Source of the DNA: an uncultured Christensenellaceae bacterium | GTDB lineage: Bacteria; Bacillota; Clostridia; Christensenellales; Pumilibacteraceae | DNA length: 64,000 nt | Direction: 5' to 3' | NCBI GenBank assembly: GCA_910587805.1 | Contig: CAJUNM010000007.1 | Location: 8,446 to 72,445, forward strand | Part shown: one piece after another, positions 48,421 through 58,700 of the stretch | How the letters are laid out: each line of letters opens with the position of its first letter | Numbering within the stretch: the first letter of the stretch is position 1 | The notes under the pieces: model-generated | Told to the model about the DNA's origin: nothing | Database searches by the model: none | What the model saw: only the letters and a program-made list of their open reading frames with translations | Made by a program: the position numbers and the translations under genes

Positions 48421-49530
48421 ATGTCGAGTTTGTCGCTGCGCAATATTGGCAAAACGTATGCGGGCGGTGTTCAAGCCGTGCGCGATTTGGATCTCGAAAT
48501 AGCCGACAAAGAATTTATCGTAATAGTCGGTCCTTCCGGTTGCGGAAAATCTACGGTACTGCGCATGATAGCGGGGCTTGAAGACGTCACTTCGGGCGAA
48601 CTGCTTATGGACGGCGTGAAGATAAACGATACCGAGCCTAAAGAGCGCGATATAGCGATGGTGTTTCAAAACTATGCGCTGTTTCCGCATATGACGGTGC
48701 GCGAGAACCTCGCGTACGGGTTAAAGATAAGACGCGTCGATCGAAATGAGATCGCCGAACGCGTGAACGCCGCGGCGGAAGCGCTCGGCATATCCGAGCT
48801 GCTCGACCGCAGACCTAAATCGTTATCGGGCGGGCAAGCGCGGCGAGTTGCGCTCGGCAGAGCGATAGTCCGCGAGCCGCGAGTGTTTCTACTCGACGAG
48901 CCGCTTGATAATCTCGATGCGACGCTGCGCGTTCAGATGCGGATGGAAATCATCAAAATGCACCGAAGATTGAAAACGACGTTCGTGTACGTTACTCACG
49001 ACCGCACGGAAGCTATGACTATGGGAACGCGTATAGCAGTTATGCGCGACGGCGTTCTGCAACAGGCGGATACGCCCGCGACGCTTTACGACGACCCCGC
49101 GAATCTGTTTGTAGCGTCGTTTTTGGGTACGCCGCAAATAAACACGTTCGATGCGGCGCTTGAAACGCGTGACGGAAATTTATGCGTGTTGATAGGCGAG
49201 CATAAAATTGCGATCCCGCCCGAACGCGCCGATCGCATCGACAAAAACCGTGTAGGCGATAAAATTTTATTTTGCGTGAGACCGGAGAGCGTGCGCTGTC
49301 ATACGGACGAACGCGACGGAATTTGCGCAACGATAGACGTTGCGGAAAACCTCGGCAACGAATCGATAGTGTATTTTAACGTCGCCGGCAAGGACGGATA
49401 CGTTGCGGCGCGCACCGATTCGAGAAACTTCAAACAGGGCGAGACCGCATATTTGAGTTTCGACGCGAACGGGATGCTGTTTTTCGATGCCGAAACAGAA
49501 CAAACGCTATTAACTAAAAAAACCGCTTAA
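48421..49530 (+). CDS. ABC transporter ATP-binding protein (MsmK/UgpC/PotA type)
   Basis: 369 residues. Walker A GPSGCGKSTV, Q-loop VFQNYALFPHMTV, signature LSGGQARRVALGR, Walker B VFLLDEPLDNLD and VTHDRTEAM, then a C-terminal regulatory OB-like domain from about residue 240 (LGTPQINTFDAALETRDGN). This length and C-terminus match the sugar-importer ATPase group. The permease partners are not in the window, so it may serve several importers. A terminator follows at once. Confidence 0.88.
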   Translation: MSSLSLRNIGKTYAGGVQAVRDLDLEIADKEFIVIVGPSGCGKSTVLRMIAGLEDVTSGELLMDGVKINDTEPKERDIAMVFQNYALFPHMTVRENLAYGLKIRRVDRNEIAERVNAAAEALGISELLDRRPKSLSGGQARRVALGRAIVREPRVFLLDEPLDNLDATLRVQMRMEIIKMHRRLKTTFVYVTHDRTEAMTMGTRIAVMRDGVLQQADTPATLYDDPANLFVASFLGTPQINTFDAALETRDGNLCVLIGEHKIAIPPERADRIDKNRVGDKILFCVRPESVRCHTDERDGICATIDVAENLGNESIVYFNVAGKDGYVAARTDSRNFKQGETAYLSFDANGMLFFDAETEQTLLTKKTA

Positions 49531-49541
49531 TGCGGTTTTTT
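49516..49541 (+). terminator. Rho-independent terminator after the ABC ATPase gene
   Basis: AAAAAACCGC (49517-49526) with GCGGTTTTTT (49532-49541). The stem includes the stop codon. It may work in both directions. Confidence 0.85.
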
Positions 49542-49626
49542 CGTGTAAAGCAAAACTTGTGCGTAAATAAGTAAAGCCTTACTGTTATTATGATGCGCAG
49601 TTTTGCGCAATATATTCACCGTTGCG

Positions 49627-49660
49627 AAAAAAATCCGCACGTGCTTATGCAAGTGCGGAA
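49627..49660 (-). terminator. Terminator of the cysE-cysS operon
   Basis: On the minus strand TCCGCAC (49659-49653) pairs with GTGCGGA (49640-49634), then T7. It lies about 120 nt past cysS. The stretch 49542-49782 holds no convincing gene; a frame from ATG 49679 with GGAGGT upstream runs into antisense of cysS and is probably spurious. Confidence 0.75.
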
Positions 49661-49782
49661 AATTCGGAGGTAAAGTCATGTCACATAGCTTAAGACCATG
49701 CTTTACTTATTTATTATGCGCAGTATCTCGGACAATATGCGTATTTTATCCGTTTGCGCAATATAAGGGCATAATGTCCGAT

Positions 49783-51174
49783 TTATTTCTTTTTAAGTTC
49801 GTAGCCCGTTTTTCCGTCGAGAACGGCATAGCCGAGTTTGTCGAGTTCGGCGCGCAATGCGTCCGACTTAGCCCAATCGCGATTAAGCCGCGCTTGCCAA
49901 CGCTCCTCTGCGATCGACGATACTTCGGCGGGGATATCGTCGGCTTGTTTTTCGCGTTTGACGTGCAGTTGCAAACCGAGCAGTCCGTCGAGTTCCGCTA
50001 CCGCGTCGTAGATTTCGCGACACGGCTCGAGTTTGACCAAGGTCCATAACTTACCGAGCGCGAGAGGGTAGTTGAGATCGTCGTATACCGCGTTCTTTAT
50101 ATCTTGTACGCACGCGTCGATCGCACTCTTTGCCGCGTTGTTTTCGGGTGCGTCTGCGCACAGCGCCACGCTCGCGCAAAGCCGTTCGTATGCGGTTTGA
50201 GCCGCGCTCAAGCCCTCGAAAGTGAAGTTCAGCTTGTTGCGGTAATGCGTATTCATGCAGAAATATCTGAACGCGAGCGGTGAATAGCCTTTTTCGATCA
50301 AATCGTCGATCGTGTAAACGTTGCCGAGCGACTTGCTCATCTTTCCGCCGTCAACGAGCATAAACTCGCCGTGAATCCACATATTGACTGCGGGATGTCC
50401 GAGCAACGCTTCCGACTGCGCGATCTCGTTTTCGTGATGAATGGGAATATGATCGACGCCGCCCGTGTGTATATCGAAACGTTCGCCCAAAAATTTCTTG
50501 CTCATAGCCGAACATTCTATGTGCCAACCGGGATAACCCATGCCCCAAGGCGATTGCCATTGCATTATGTGGTTCTTTTCGGCTTTTTTCCAGAGCGCGA
50601 AATCGGCGGGATGGCGTTTTTGCGTGTTTACCGCTACGCGCGCGCCAGCGAGCGCGTCTTCTATATTGCAACGCGACAGTTTGCCATAATCGCCGAATTT
50701 TGAAATATCGAAGTATATACCGTCGTCGGTCTCGTAACCGTAGCCGAGTTTGCACAGTTCGACCACGAACGCTATCATTTCGTCGATGTTGTCCGTTGCT
50801 TTGGCTATTATTTCCGGCATGAGAATATTCAGCCGTGCGAGGTCCTTGAAAAAGACGTCGGAATACATCTTTGCGATCTCTTCCGGTGTTTTGTGCTGCT
50901 TTTTCGCGGCGGATTGCATTTTATCTTCGCCGTCGTCGGCGTCGCTCGTCAAGTGTCCGACGTCGGTTATGTTCATGACCGATTTTGTCGTATAGCCTGC
51001 GGTTTTGAGCGCGCGGCGCAACTCGTCCATAAAAACATATGTGCGGAGATTGCCTATATGCGCATAATTGTATACGGTAGGTCCGCACGAGTAGGTGGTA
51101 ACCGTGGGCGGAGCGATCGGATCGAGTTGTTCCTTGCTTCGCGTCAGCGTGTTGTAGAGAAATATTTTGTCCAT
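49783..51174 (-). CDS. cysS: Cysteinyl-tRNA synthetase
   Basis: 463 residues. Class I synthetase: TYSCGPTVYNYAHIGNLRTY (zinc Cys and HIGH-type motif), the zinc residues in HIECSAMSKKFLGERFDIHT, GGVDHIPIHHENEIAQSEAL, and KMSKSLGN. The C-terminal DALR-like helical domain ends YAVLDGKTGYELKKK. The ATG directly follows the cysE stop (TAAATG), so the two are co-translated, a common Bacillota pairing. Confidence 0.96.
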   Translation of the reverse strand: MDKIFLYNTLTRSKEQLDPIAPPTVTTYSCGPTVYNYAHIGNLRTYVFMDELRRALKTAGYTTKSVMNITDVGHLTSDADDGEDKMQSAAKKQHKTPEEIAKMYSDVFFKDLARLNILMPEIIAKATDNIDEMIAFVVELCKLGYGYETDDGIYFDISKFGDYGKLSRCNIEDALAGARVAVNTQKRHPADFALWKKAEKNHIMQWQSPWGMGYPGWHIECSAMSKKFLGERFDIHTGGVDHIPIHHENEIAQSEALLGHPAVNMWIHGEFMLVDGGKMSKSLGNVYTIDDLIEKGYSPLAFRYFCMNTHYRNKLNFTFEGLSAAQTAYERLCASVALCADAPENNAAKSAIDACVQDIKNAVYDDLNYPLALGKLWTLVKLEPCREIYDAVAELDGLLGLQLHVKREKQADDIPAEVSSIAEERWQARLNRDWAKSDALRAELDKLGYAVLDGKTGYELKKK

Positions 51175-51843
51175 TTAGTCTCCGTCCTTTTGCGTCAGCT
51201 TTTCTATTTTCGCCTCGAGTTCGTCTATCTTGCGCTTGAGTTCGCAAACTTCTTCTTCTACGGGGTCGGGCAGAGCTTGCGACAGACTGTCGCAGCAATT
51301 ATCTATGCGTTTGCCCGCGATCCTCACCACGTGCCCCGGTACGCCTACTACTGTAGCGTTAGGCGGCACTTCGTCGAGCACTATCGAGCCTGCGCCTATC
51401 TTTGCACCCGAACCTACCGTAAACGGACCCAAAACTTTTGCACCCGAGCAGATCATAACGTTGTCTTCTACGGTGGGATGGCGTTTGCCTTTGTCTTTGC
51501 CCGTGCCGCCGAGAGTGACGCCCTGATAGATTATAACGTTGTCTCCGACAACTGCGGTCTCTCCGATCACGACGCCCGCGCCGTGGTCGATGAACACGCC
51601 CTTGCCGATCACAGCGCCTGGGTGTATTTCTATGCCCGTAAAAAACTTGGTCAGCGCAGAGAGCAATCGTGCAAGCAGAAAATATCTGTGGATATACAGA
51701 AAATGAAAGAAACGGTACATGACGAGCGCATGAAATCCGCTGTAGCAAATCGCCGCTTCAAATTTATTTCGCGCGGCGGGATCGTTACGCATTACGGCGT
51801 CGAGATCGCAGCTTATTGCATAAAAGGCATATACACGTTTCAT
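51175..51843 (-). CDS. cysE: Serine O-acetyltransferase
   Basis: 222 residues. Makes O-acetylserine for cysteine synthesis. N-terminal helical part (MKRVYAFYAISCDLDAVMRN) and a left-handed beta-helix of hexapeptide repeats: FFTGIEIHPGAVIGKGVFID, HGAGVVIGETAVVGDNVIIY, QGVTLGGTGKDKGKRHPTVE. A charged coiled tail (CELKRKIDELEAKIEKLTQK) extends it. The operon with cysS has a structured leader at 51859-52005. Confidence 0.93.
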   Translation of the reverse strand: MKRVYAFYAISCDLDAVMRNDPAARNKFEAAICYSGFHALVMYRFFHFLYIHRYFLLARLLSALTKFFTGIEIHPGAVIGKGVFIDHGAGVVIGETAVVGDNVIIYQGVTLGGTGKDKGKRHPTVEDNVMICSGAKVLGPFTVGSGAKIGAGSIVLDEVPPNATVVGVPGHVVRIAGKRIDNCCDSLSQALPDPVEEEVCELKRKIDELEAKIEKLTQKDGD

Positions 51844-51858
51844 AAAAGACTTGTGATT

Positions 51859-52005
51859 GCGGCATTCGGCGTGCGTGCGTGTTGATCACGTATCGCGAAA
51901 ATCGATAGCAAGCGAGCCGAATACCGCTTCGATTCTTACTTATTACAAAAACGCCGCTTTGAGTATCGCGGGATAATCGCAGCGGCTTACTACATTACTA
52001 TTATA
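51859..52005 (-). promoter_or_regulatory. Structured leader of cysE-cysS with an attenuator-like terminator
   Basis: On the minus strand TATAAT (52000-52005) is followed by a terminator: GCCGCT (51986-51981) with AGCGGC (51958-51953), then GTTTTT. A 12-bp helix then forms between 51916-51927 and 51859-51870 (one wobble) just before cysE. No T-box consensus (AGGGTGGNACCGCG) is present. Transcription through the terminator may be regulated; the signal is unknown. Confidence 0.5.
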
Positions 52006-52046
52006 ATGAGCGGGGGAGCGTGGTTATACCAAACTCGGCGTACGGT

Positions 52047-52451
52047 TTATTCCAAACCGTTGAGAAACGCTATAGCCGCCTCGAGTTTTTTCTCGCCCTT
52101 TTGAAGTTCTTTTTCGTTAAGGTTGAGCTGCTTGGCTACCGATTCGTCGAGATTGGCGATCATGCGGTTAAGCTCGTTCAAGCCTTTTTCGGTGATCTTG
52201 TAATGAACCGAACGCATATCGCGCTCTACGCGCATTTTCTCGATCAAGCCTTCGGCTATCATGTTGCGCGCGAGAATGGTGAGATTGGGCTTTGCTATCG
52301 AAAGTTCTCCGACCAACTCGCGCGGAGAAAGAACATCATTGCGCACTAAGTAAAGCAGGCGCATTTTTTGCGAGATAACTATACCGTTATCGCAGTTCTT
52401 ACAGAGTTTACGCGTGGTCATGTTGATAGAAAGAATTTGTTCTGCTAACAT
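52047..52451 (-). CDS. MarR-family transcriptional regulator
   Basis: 134 residues from ATG 52449-52451 with AGGAGATG upstream. The winged helix reads QKMRLLYLVRNDVLSPRELV, GELSIAKPNLTILARNMIAE, GLIEKMRVERDMRSVHYKIT. The C-terminal helices (LNEKELQKGEKKLEAAIAFL) would dimerise. A conserved cysteine cluster (KLCKNCDNG) near the N-terminus could be redox- or metal-responsive. Target genes are not evident. Confidence 0.82.
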   Translation of the reverse strand: MLAEQILSINMTTRKLCKNCDNGIVISQKMRLLYLVRNDVLSPRELVGELSIAKPNLTILARNMIAEGLIEKMRVERDMRSVHYKITEKGLNELNRMIANLDESVAKQLNLNEKELQKGEKKLEAAIAFLNGLE

Positions 52452-52484
52452 AATACATCTCCTATATTCTTTTATGTAATGCAA

Positions 52485-52775
52485 ATCGTGCGTGCGTGGC
52501 GGTTAGGCGTTGCCGAATCACGATTGCTTTTTATAATTTTATCATATCCCGTACCTTATTGTCAAATATTTTTAAGGGGTTTTTTATCTTATGCGTTATG
52601 TTCGGTATATTACGGCATATATGCCGATGTCGAAAAGGTTAACGCTCGCATATAGTGATTGTTAGCACTGTACGATGCAGACTGCTAAAATTTGCCGAAA
52701 AATACGTAATATATCTTGACAAAACCCGCCGTATAATGTATTATGTATAAGTAAAATGCCATAAAGAGGTGCGTT
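52485..52775. promoter_or_regulatory. Intergenic region with the promoter of the giant surface protein
   Basis: 291 nt between marR and the surface protein gene. TTGACA (52716-52721), 17 nt, TATTAT (52739-52744) face right, and AGAGGTG (52764-52770) precedes ATG 52776. ATGCCG and CGGCAT repeats around 52600-52625 could be a regulator site. I see no other gene. Confidence 0.55.
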
Positions 52776-55700
52776 ATGCCCATTTCAAACGAGATCATAG
52801 AACTCGAGCCGGTCAAAAAAGGCAAGCTCAAGTTTATAATTTCCATAGTTATCGCCGCGGTAATGCTTGCGCTTGCCGTGACGTTTTTGGTCATGTATAT
52901 CATCAAACCCGCCGCGGAGGAGTATACCGGAAAAGTAAACGGCGTTTCCGTAACGTACACGGAATTGTTCGACACCGGCGAGACCGACGGCTCGGGCAAC
53001 AAAGTGTATACCGCTTCGGCGGGGAATAAATACATCGTTTACGCCGAGGCGAATACCGAAGGCGACGCTTCCGACGGTATACGTTGGGACGTTTCAAACA
53101 ACGATGCGTTGATAGACGTAAAGTATGACAGAGAAAAACTCGAGGACGGCAGCCTCGGTCGGTTTTTTTGTTCGTTTACGGTAAATGCCGATTTCGTTGC
53201 GAGTAACGGCGAGTCCGTGGTTTCGCTCACTGCGCGTTCTTTGGCGGACAGCAGCAAAATATCGACTGTTTACATGAAACTCGTAAAGCAAAACACCGAG
53301 CATATCATACTCGACAGATATTCTTGGAGAACCAAATCCTCGATCACCAATCCCGCCGTCAATTCTTCTACTTTCGACATTAAAGGCAAGTCTATCGACG
53401 TTGCATATATCGAGGGACGCGACCCTACGTATACGATAAACTTCAGACAGCTCGGCAAATACAATTCGTCGACTAACGAGTATTCCAAGATCTCGTATGT
53501 GGGCGGGGACAACGACGTAGTCGTAAAGTCGGATAACGAAAACGTATTGTATATAGAATCGCAGCCCCGTCAGTCCGGTCCGAACGTTACTACCAACAGC
53601 ATGACGTTCAAAGTGCGGGGAACGGGCACGGCAAAGATAACGTTTACCGCAAAAGATTCCGGCATTACCCAAGATATTACGATAAATATCAAGAGCTGCG
53701 AGGCTCTCGGTTATATCGAAGATATTTATTTTTCGTCTATACCCGTAACAAAAGACTTCTTTACTCAGGAAGGTTTGACGGACGATAACATCGGTCAGTA
53801 TATACAAAAAGGCGATCTCAATCTCGTGCGGCCTACGCTCGCGATGACTTACGACAATATTTACAATCACATTATCATAAAGCCTTTGTCCGTTCAGTTC
53901 GATGAAGCAAAAGGCGAAATGAAAACCGATTGGCAGAATAAGATCAAGATCGAATCGGATTCGTCAAAGTCGAAAAAAGACGCTATAACGATCACGCGCA
54001 TGTCCACATACACGCGCATAATGACCAATCAATTGTCAAAGGCAAGCGAGTGCGCGTTGATAATAACCGACGATTCGCAGGAAAAAATGGGCGCGCGCGC
54101 ATCTGTCGGTGTGAATATCGTTGCGGGCAACACATCGGGAACTGCGGAGCTTAAAAACGGCTCTATCGTTTATACCGACAAGCAGATAGAGGACGGGTTC
54201 AAAGACGGTATAGCTGCGTCTCAAGCTACTTCGTTCGTGTTTAACGTGCGGTTCAATTTCACTGCGCCCGCCGAACAGAAAATCGATACTATGATCGATT
54301 ATGTGTCGAAGAGCTATAAATTCGAGAACGTCAGCAACGGAGTCAAAATATATCTCGGAACGACGGAGCTTACCGGCGGAACGGTATATACATTGAGCAA
54401 AAACGACTTTACCGTTACGCAGGGAGCGGATAAAAACACGTACTACGGCGAAGTAAGTTTCAGGATCGGTTTCGATAACGAGATGAGCGCGGGGCAGTGC
54501 GGATTTACGTTTACCAAGATCGGTTCGGATATCCCGTTCTTCAGCTCGCAGAACTCCGCTTGGAGCAAAAGAGTAAAGTTCAAAATAGCTATCGATCCCG
54601 ATACGGCGTATTTTATCCCTACGGAAAACATCACCGAAATCGTGACAAAGAGCGGAAATCAGACCGGGCATTTTTATCCCGCAAACCCGACTGCGGAGCG
54701 AAAGACCGACAGCGATGGTAACGCGTACTACGAAGGCTCGTTGGACGTTTACGTTCAGCATCTCGGCAAACAAATCCCCGTATGGTTCAAGCCCGAAGAT
54801 TTTATCGGTAAAAATTCCGAAAGCGGCACAATCGAAGCAAGCAATATTCTGACCAACACCGTTATTTCAAACGACAACAGCGGAAATCTCATATTCGGCG
54901 GCGGTTTGTCGTCCGACGCCGCGGTTAAATCGACTGTGACGGTAAAGAACATAAACGGCAGAGTGATAGGAAAATTCAATATAAACGTTTATGTGTTCGA
55001 CGCTTATAAAGAAATAAAATGCAAGAATGCGGACAGCGAGACGCATCAGTATTCGGCTAAGGAAGCGAGCGCAGCCGATTATTACGGCAAGGTCGTCGTA
55101 AAAGACGAACTTTTGGCTAACAAACTGAAAGTGGAAACGGAATTTGCCGCATATACGGGCAAATTGGACGTTGATATAGAATACGGCAGCGGTAACTCGT
55201 TGCTCGGAAAGTGGAACGACAGCAAGACGGAAAAGCTGTTCTATATAGGCGGCACAATAGACGCTCCGCAAGGCGACCCGTTGTTCAAATACACGAGAAC
55301 GGGGCTTACGCCCATGGTCGATCTGTTCGCATACAGTTACAACAATAATGCGGACGTCAGCCGTATAACGGTTATATACAAGCCGACCGACATCGATACG
55401 TGGTTATTGCCTACGGACTTCTCGTGCCGCAGAGATCACGTGTTCGAGCGTCGTACCGACGGCGTAAAGCTGTTCTCGACCAATAAATTCGACGACGAAT
55501 CGGAAATTTCCTCGGTAGGCGACGTGTTTTCGCATAACGCCAATCACAACACAAATATCACACTGTATCTTTCGTCTATCGTCGATATAGGCAACGGAAC
55601 GCCCGTCGTGGCGCGCAAAGCCATAAACGACAGCAGAACGGTTGCCGCGTATACGCTCGCGTATTTCGATGTTAAGGGCGGCGAAACCGAAGGCGTGTCC

Positions 55701-58700
55701 GCAGGCAAGTACAGAGACCTGTCGTTCAAGACTCCCGAATTGACTAATGAACCGAGCAAAACCATTACGTTTAGTTTGGAGATCAACGGAATCGCGAGCA
55801 ACAAGCGCGTAAACGTCGTCGTGTCCAACGAAGCGCGCGACGTTGCAAAGATAGAATTTTTCGATGCGGACGGCAGTACATCTGTCGCGTCGCTGTCAGA
55901 ATCGGATCTTTCTTCGCTAAACAGCATTGTATTCGGTAAGTTCGCTTCGAGCGACACGGATTGTTACGGCAAACCCGTGCACATGAAGATTACTTACGTT
56001 GCCTACGATGCGTCGAAACACAATGCGTTCGCGCCCGTAACGCTCACGTTCCCCGATCACGTAAGGCTCGTGCTGGACGGCGTGACGGTGGACGAGAGCG
56101 GCGAGCATACGTTTATAAAAGACAAGAGCAGTATCGCAGATGCAAATGCGGTTCTTTGGGTAGAGAACATGCGTTTCGAGTTGATAAAGGAGAAGATCAC
56201 GTCTTCTGACGCAACGTCGGGCAGTACTCTCGAACAATGGAACGGAATAATCAAAGCGGTAGGCAACGATCAAGTCGCTAATATAAACATTTCCGTCGGC
56301 ACGTCCGTCATGGAGATCAAGTATCAACAGTACGACTTGGCTAACAGACGCCCGATAGACGAGAGCTTTACAAGCGGAGAAAACGAAGTGCATTTGAATA
56401 TGGCTCTCGACGGAACGGACAAAACCGCCGTCGACGGCGCGGCACAGTCGTTACGATTGAGATACTTCACGTATGCCGCCAACGACGGATACTCAAATTG
56501 GTTCGATACTTTGACAGACTCTACGGGAGCGTACGGCAGCGGATATTACGTAAACGGAATTCTGTTCAATAAGGAAATGATGAATCCCGTGATTTTCAAA
56601 AAGCAAGCCGACGGTACGTACACGGAAGACGAAGGCACGCTTATCTGGGATCTTAACAAAGAAACGCGTATTATCACCGTCAAGCCGAATATCGCAAACT
56701 TGGTAGCCGGCGTGCAAGAGTTTAAGATCGAGCTTACGGATAGATCGAATAAGGAGAGTGAAAACGGCAAAACGTTCACGCTCAAGATCGTAGTTACTGT
56801 TTCCTTTAACGTGTTTAGCGTCGATCAAGCCGCGGAACAATACAATATACAAACGTCAGGCAAAGCGGGCGACAATACCTATGCCGAAGCGAACGGAAGC
56901 ATCGTTTATAATTACGGCAATGCCGCATACGCGCCCGCATCGACCGACGGCGTAAGAGTATATTTGGAGAAAAAGACGGGCGATAACAGTTTCGAGAGCT
57001 ACGAAAGCTCCGATATGAACGTTGCGTTCACAAATACGGACTTTACCGTAAAAGTCAAAAACAGCGTTACGGGTATAAGCGACCTGTTGTATATCACGGT
57101 TGATCACAACGGCAAAATTTCGCGCAAACCGCTGTATATCTCCACTTCGTCTACGGGTATAAGGCTCAAGGCGGGCGGAATTTCCGTAAGCGGAAACGTG
57201 GCAAACGTTAACGTTACGGGCAGCGTAAATAACTTCGCTATCGCCGCCGAGGCTTATAATCTCGGTTCTGGCAGCGTCATCGGCGATGTCATCTGGTACG
57301 GATTGTTTACCGATCCCGCATGCAATACCGCGGCAAGCTATGCCGAATACGTAAACGGAAACATCGTGTTCAAGGCGGGCGCGGGTACCGACGGCGCGGT
57401 ATATCTCAAAGCGTATCTCAAAGCCGAGGACGGCAACGAAAACGCCGCCGTTTCCCCGCTCGTGATAACTGTCAATTACACGGTCGATATAGGGAACGTT
57501 GTGCTCGACGATATTCTCGTCGGTTCGAGTCTGCCCACGCTGCTGTTCTACGGCGGCGCGAGCACGTATTTCGATCTTGACGGACACATCAAGGCGACAA
57601 CTGTTTTGGGCGACGTTATCTCCGGAGCGACAAACGCCGTTGCCGTCAAAGACGGCAATCTAACGGTGAGCGGGTTCGAGGTGAGAGCGGGAAGCTCTCA
57701 AGGCGGAACAATAACCGTTACCGCGACGTATAACGGTAAATCGCAATCGAAAGATTATATTGTTTCGGCTCGAACCGTCGAGCTTACGAATTTGACTGCG
57801 TCCGCATATTCGGCTACCGTGAACATTGCGGAAAGCGACAGCGCGACTGTCAAATGGATGTGCAAAACGATAAACGGAATGTCGAACGTGTTGTTGTTTA
57901 ACGCCGTTGCCGCCGGTAACAAGTTTACCGTAAGCACTGCTGCGGATAACACGTCTACGATCACCGTAAATCGCAGCGCGTTTACGAGCGCCGATTACAA
58001 AGAACACAAGTTTACTGCTACGCTCACTTATGCGTCGAGTTCGGACGCCGTCAAAGGCTCTATAGTTTTGACGCGCGAATTTGCGCTCACGGTTTCGGGC
58101 GAATATAAACCTGCGTTTACGCTCACGAAAGGCTCGGGCGATATTTCCGATAACTCCGAGATAGCTTGGAAAGATAACCAAAGCAGCGAGTTTACTATAA
58201 ACGTCGCCGACCCGAAAGAAGGCGCGACTTACAGCGTAGAGGTCAAGAACGGAAACGACGTTATAAACGTAAACGGTATGAAGTTCACGCTGTCCGGCAG
58301 CGCGTACGGCGAAGTTAAATTCGTTGTAAAAACCTCACTGTACGGAAAAACGTACGTGTCCGACGAATTTACTCTAAAAGTGACTAACGGCGGCGCGCTC
58401 ACGTCCGGTCTTTATAAGGGCAACACTTCCGTAGCGGCAGCCGATACCGAAGTTATAGATTATACCGATACCGCTCCGACGTTTACTTACAAGGTAGATA
58501 CGTCCGATATCGGTTCTGCAGTCGATTCGGGCAATGTGAAAATCATCTATACCGGCGACGTTACCGCTACTTCGCTCATCAAGGACGGCAATATATTCTA
58601 TATGACGTTTACGGTCGCGAAAGAAACAACGCTGTCCGTAAGCGGAACGGTCGTTGTCAACGGTGCGGCGTATCATTTGACAAGCCGTAAGGTCGTGTTT

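Noticed and set aside
49679..50049. Frame with ATG 49679 and GGAGGT upstream, running rightward
   Set aside because: After about 35 codons it is antisense to cysS, where third-position bias belongs to cysS, and its product resembles no protein. Not annotated.
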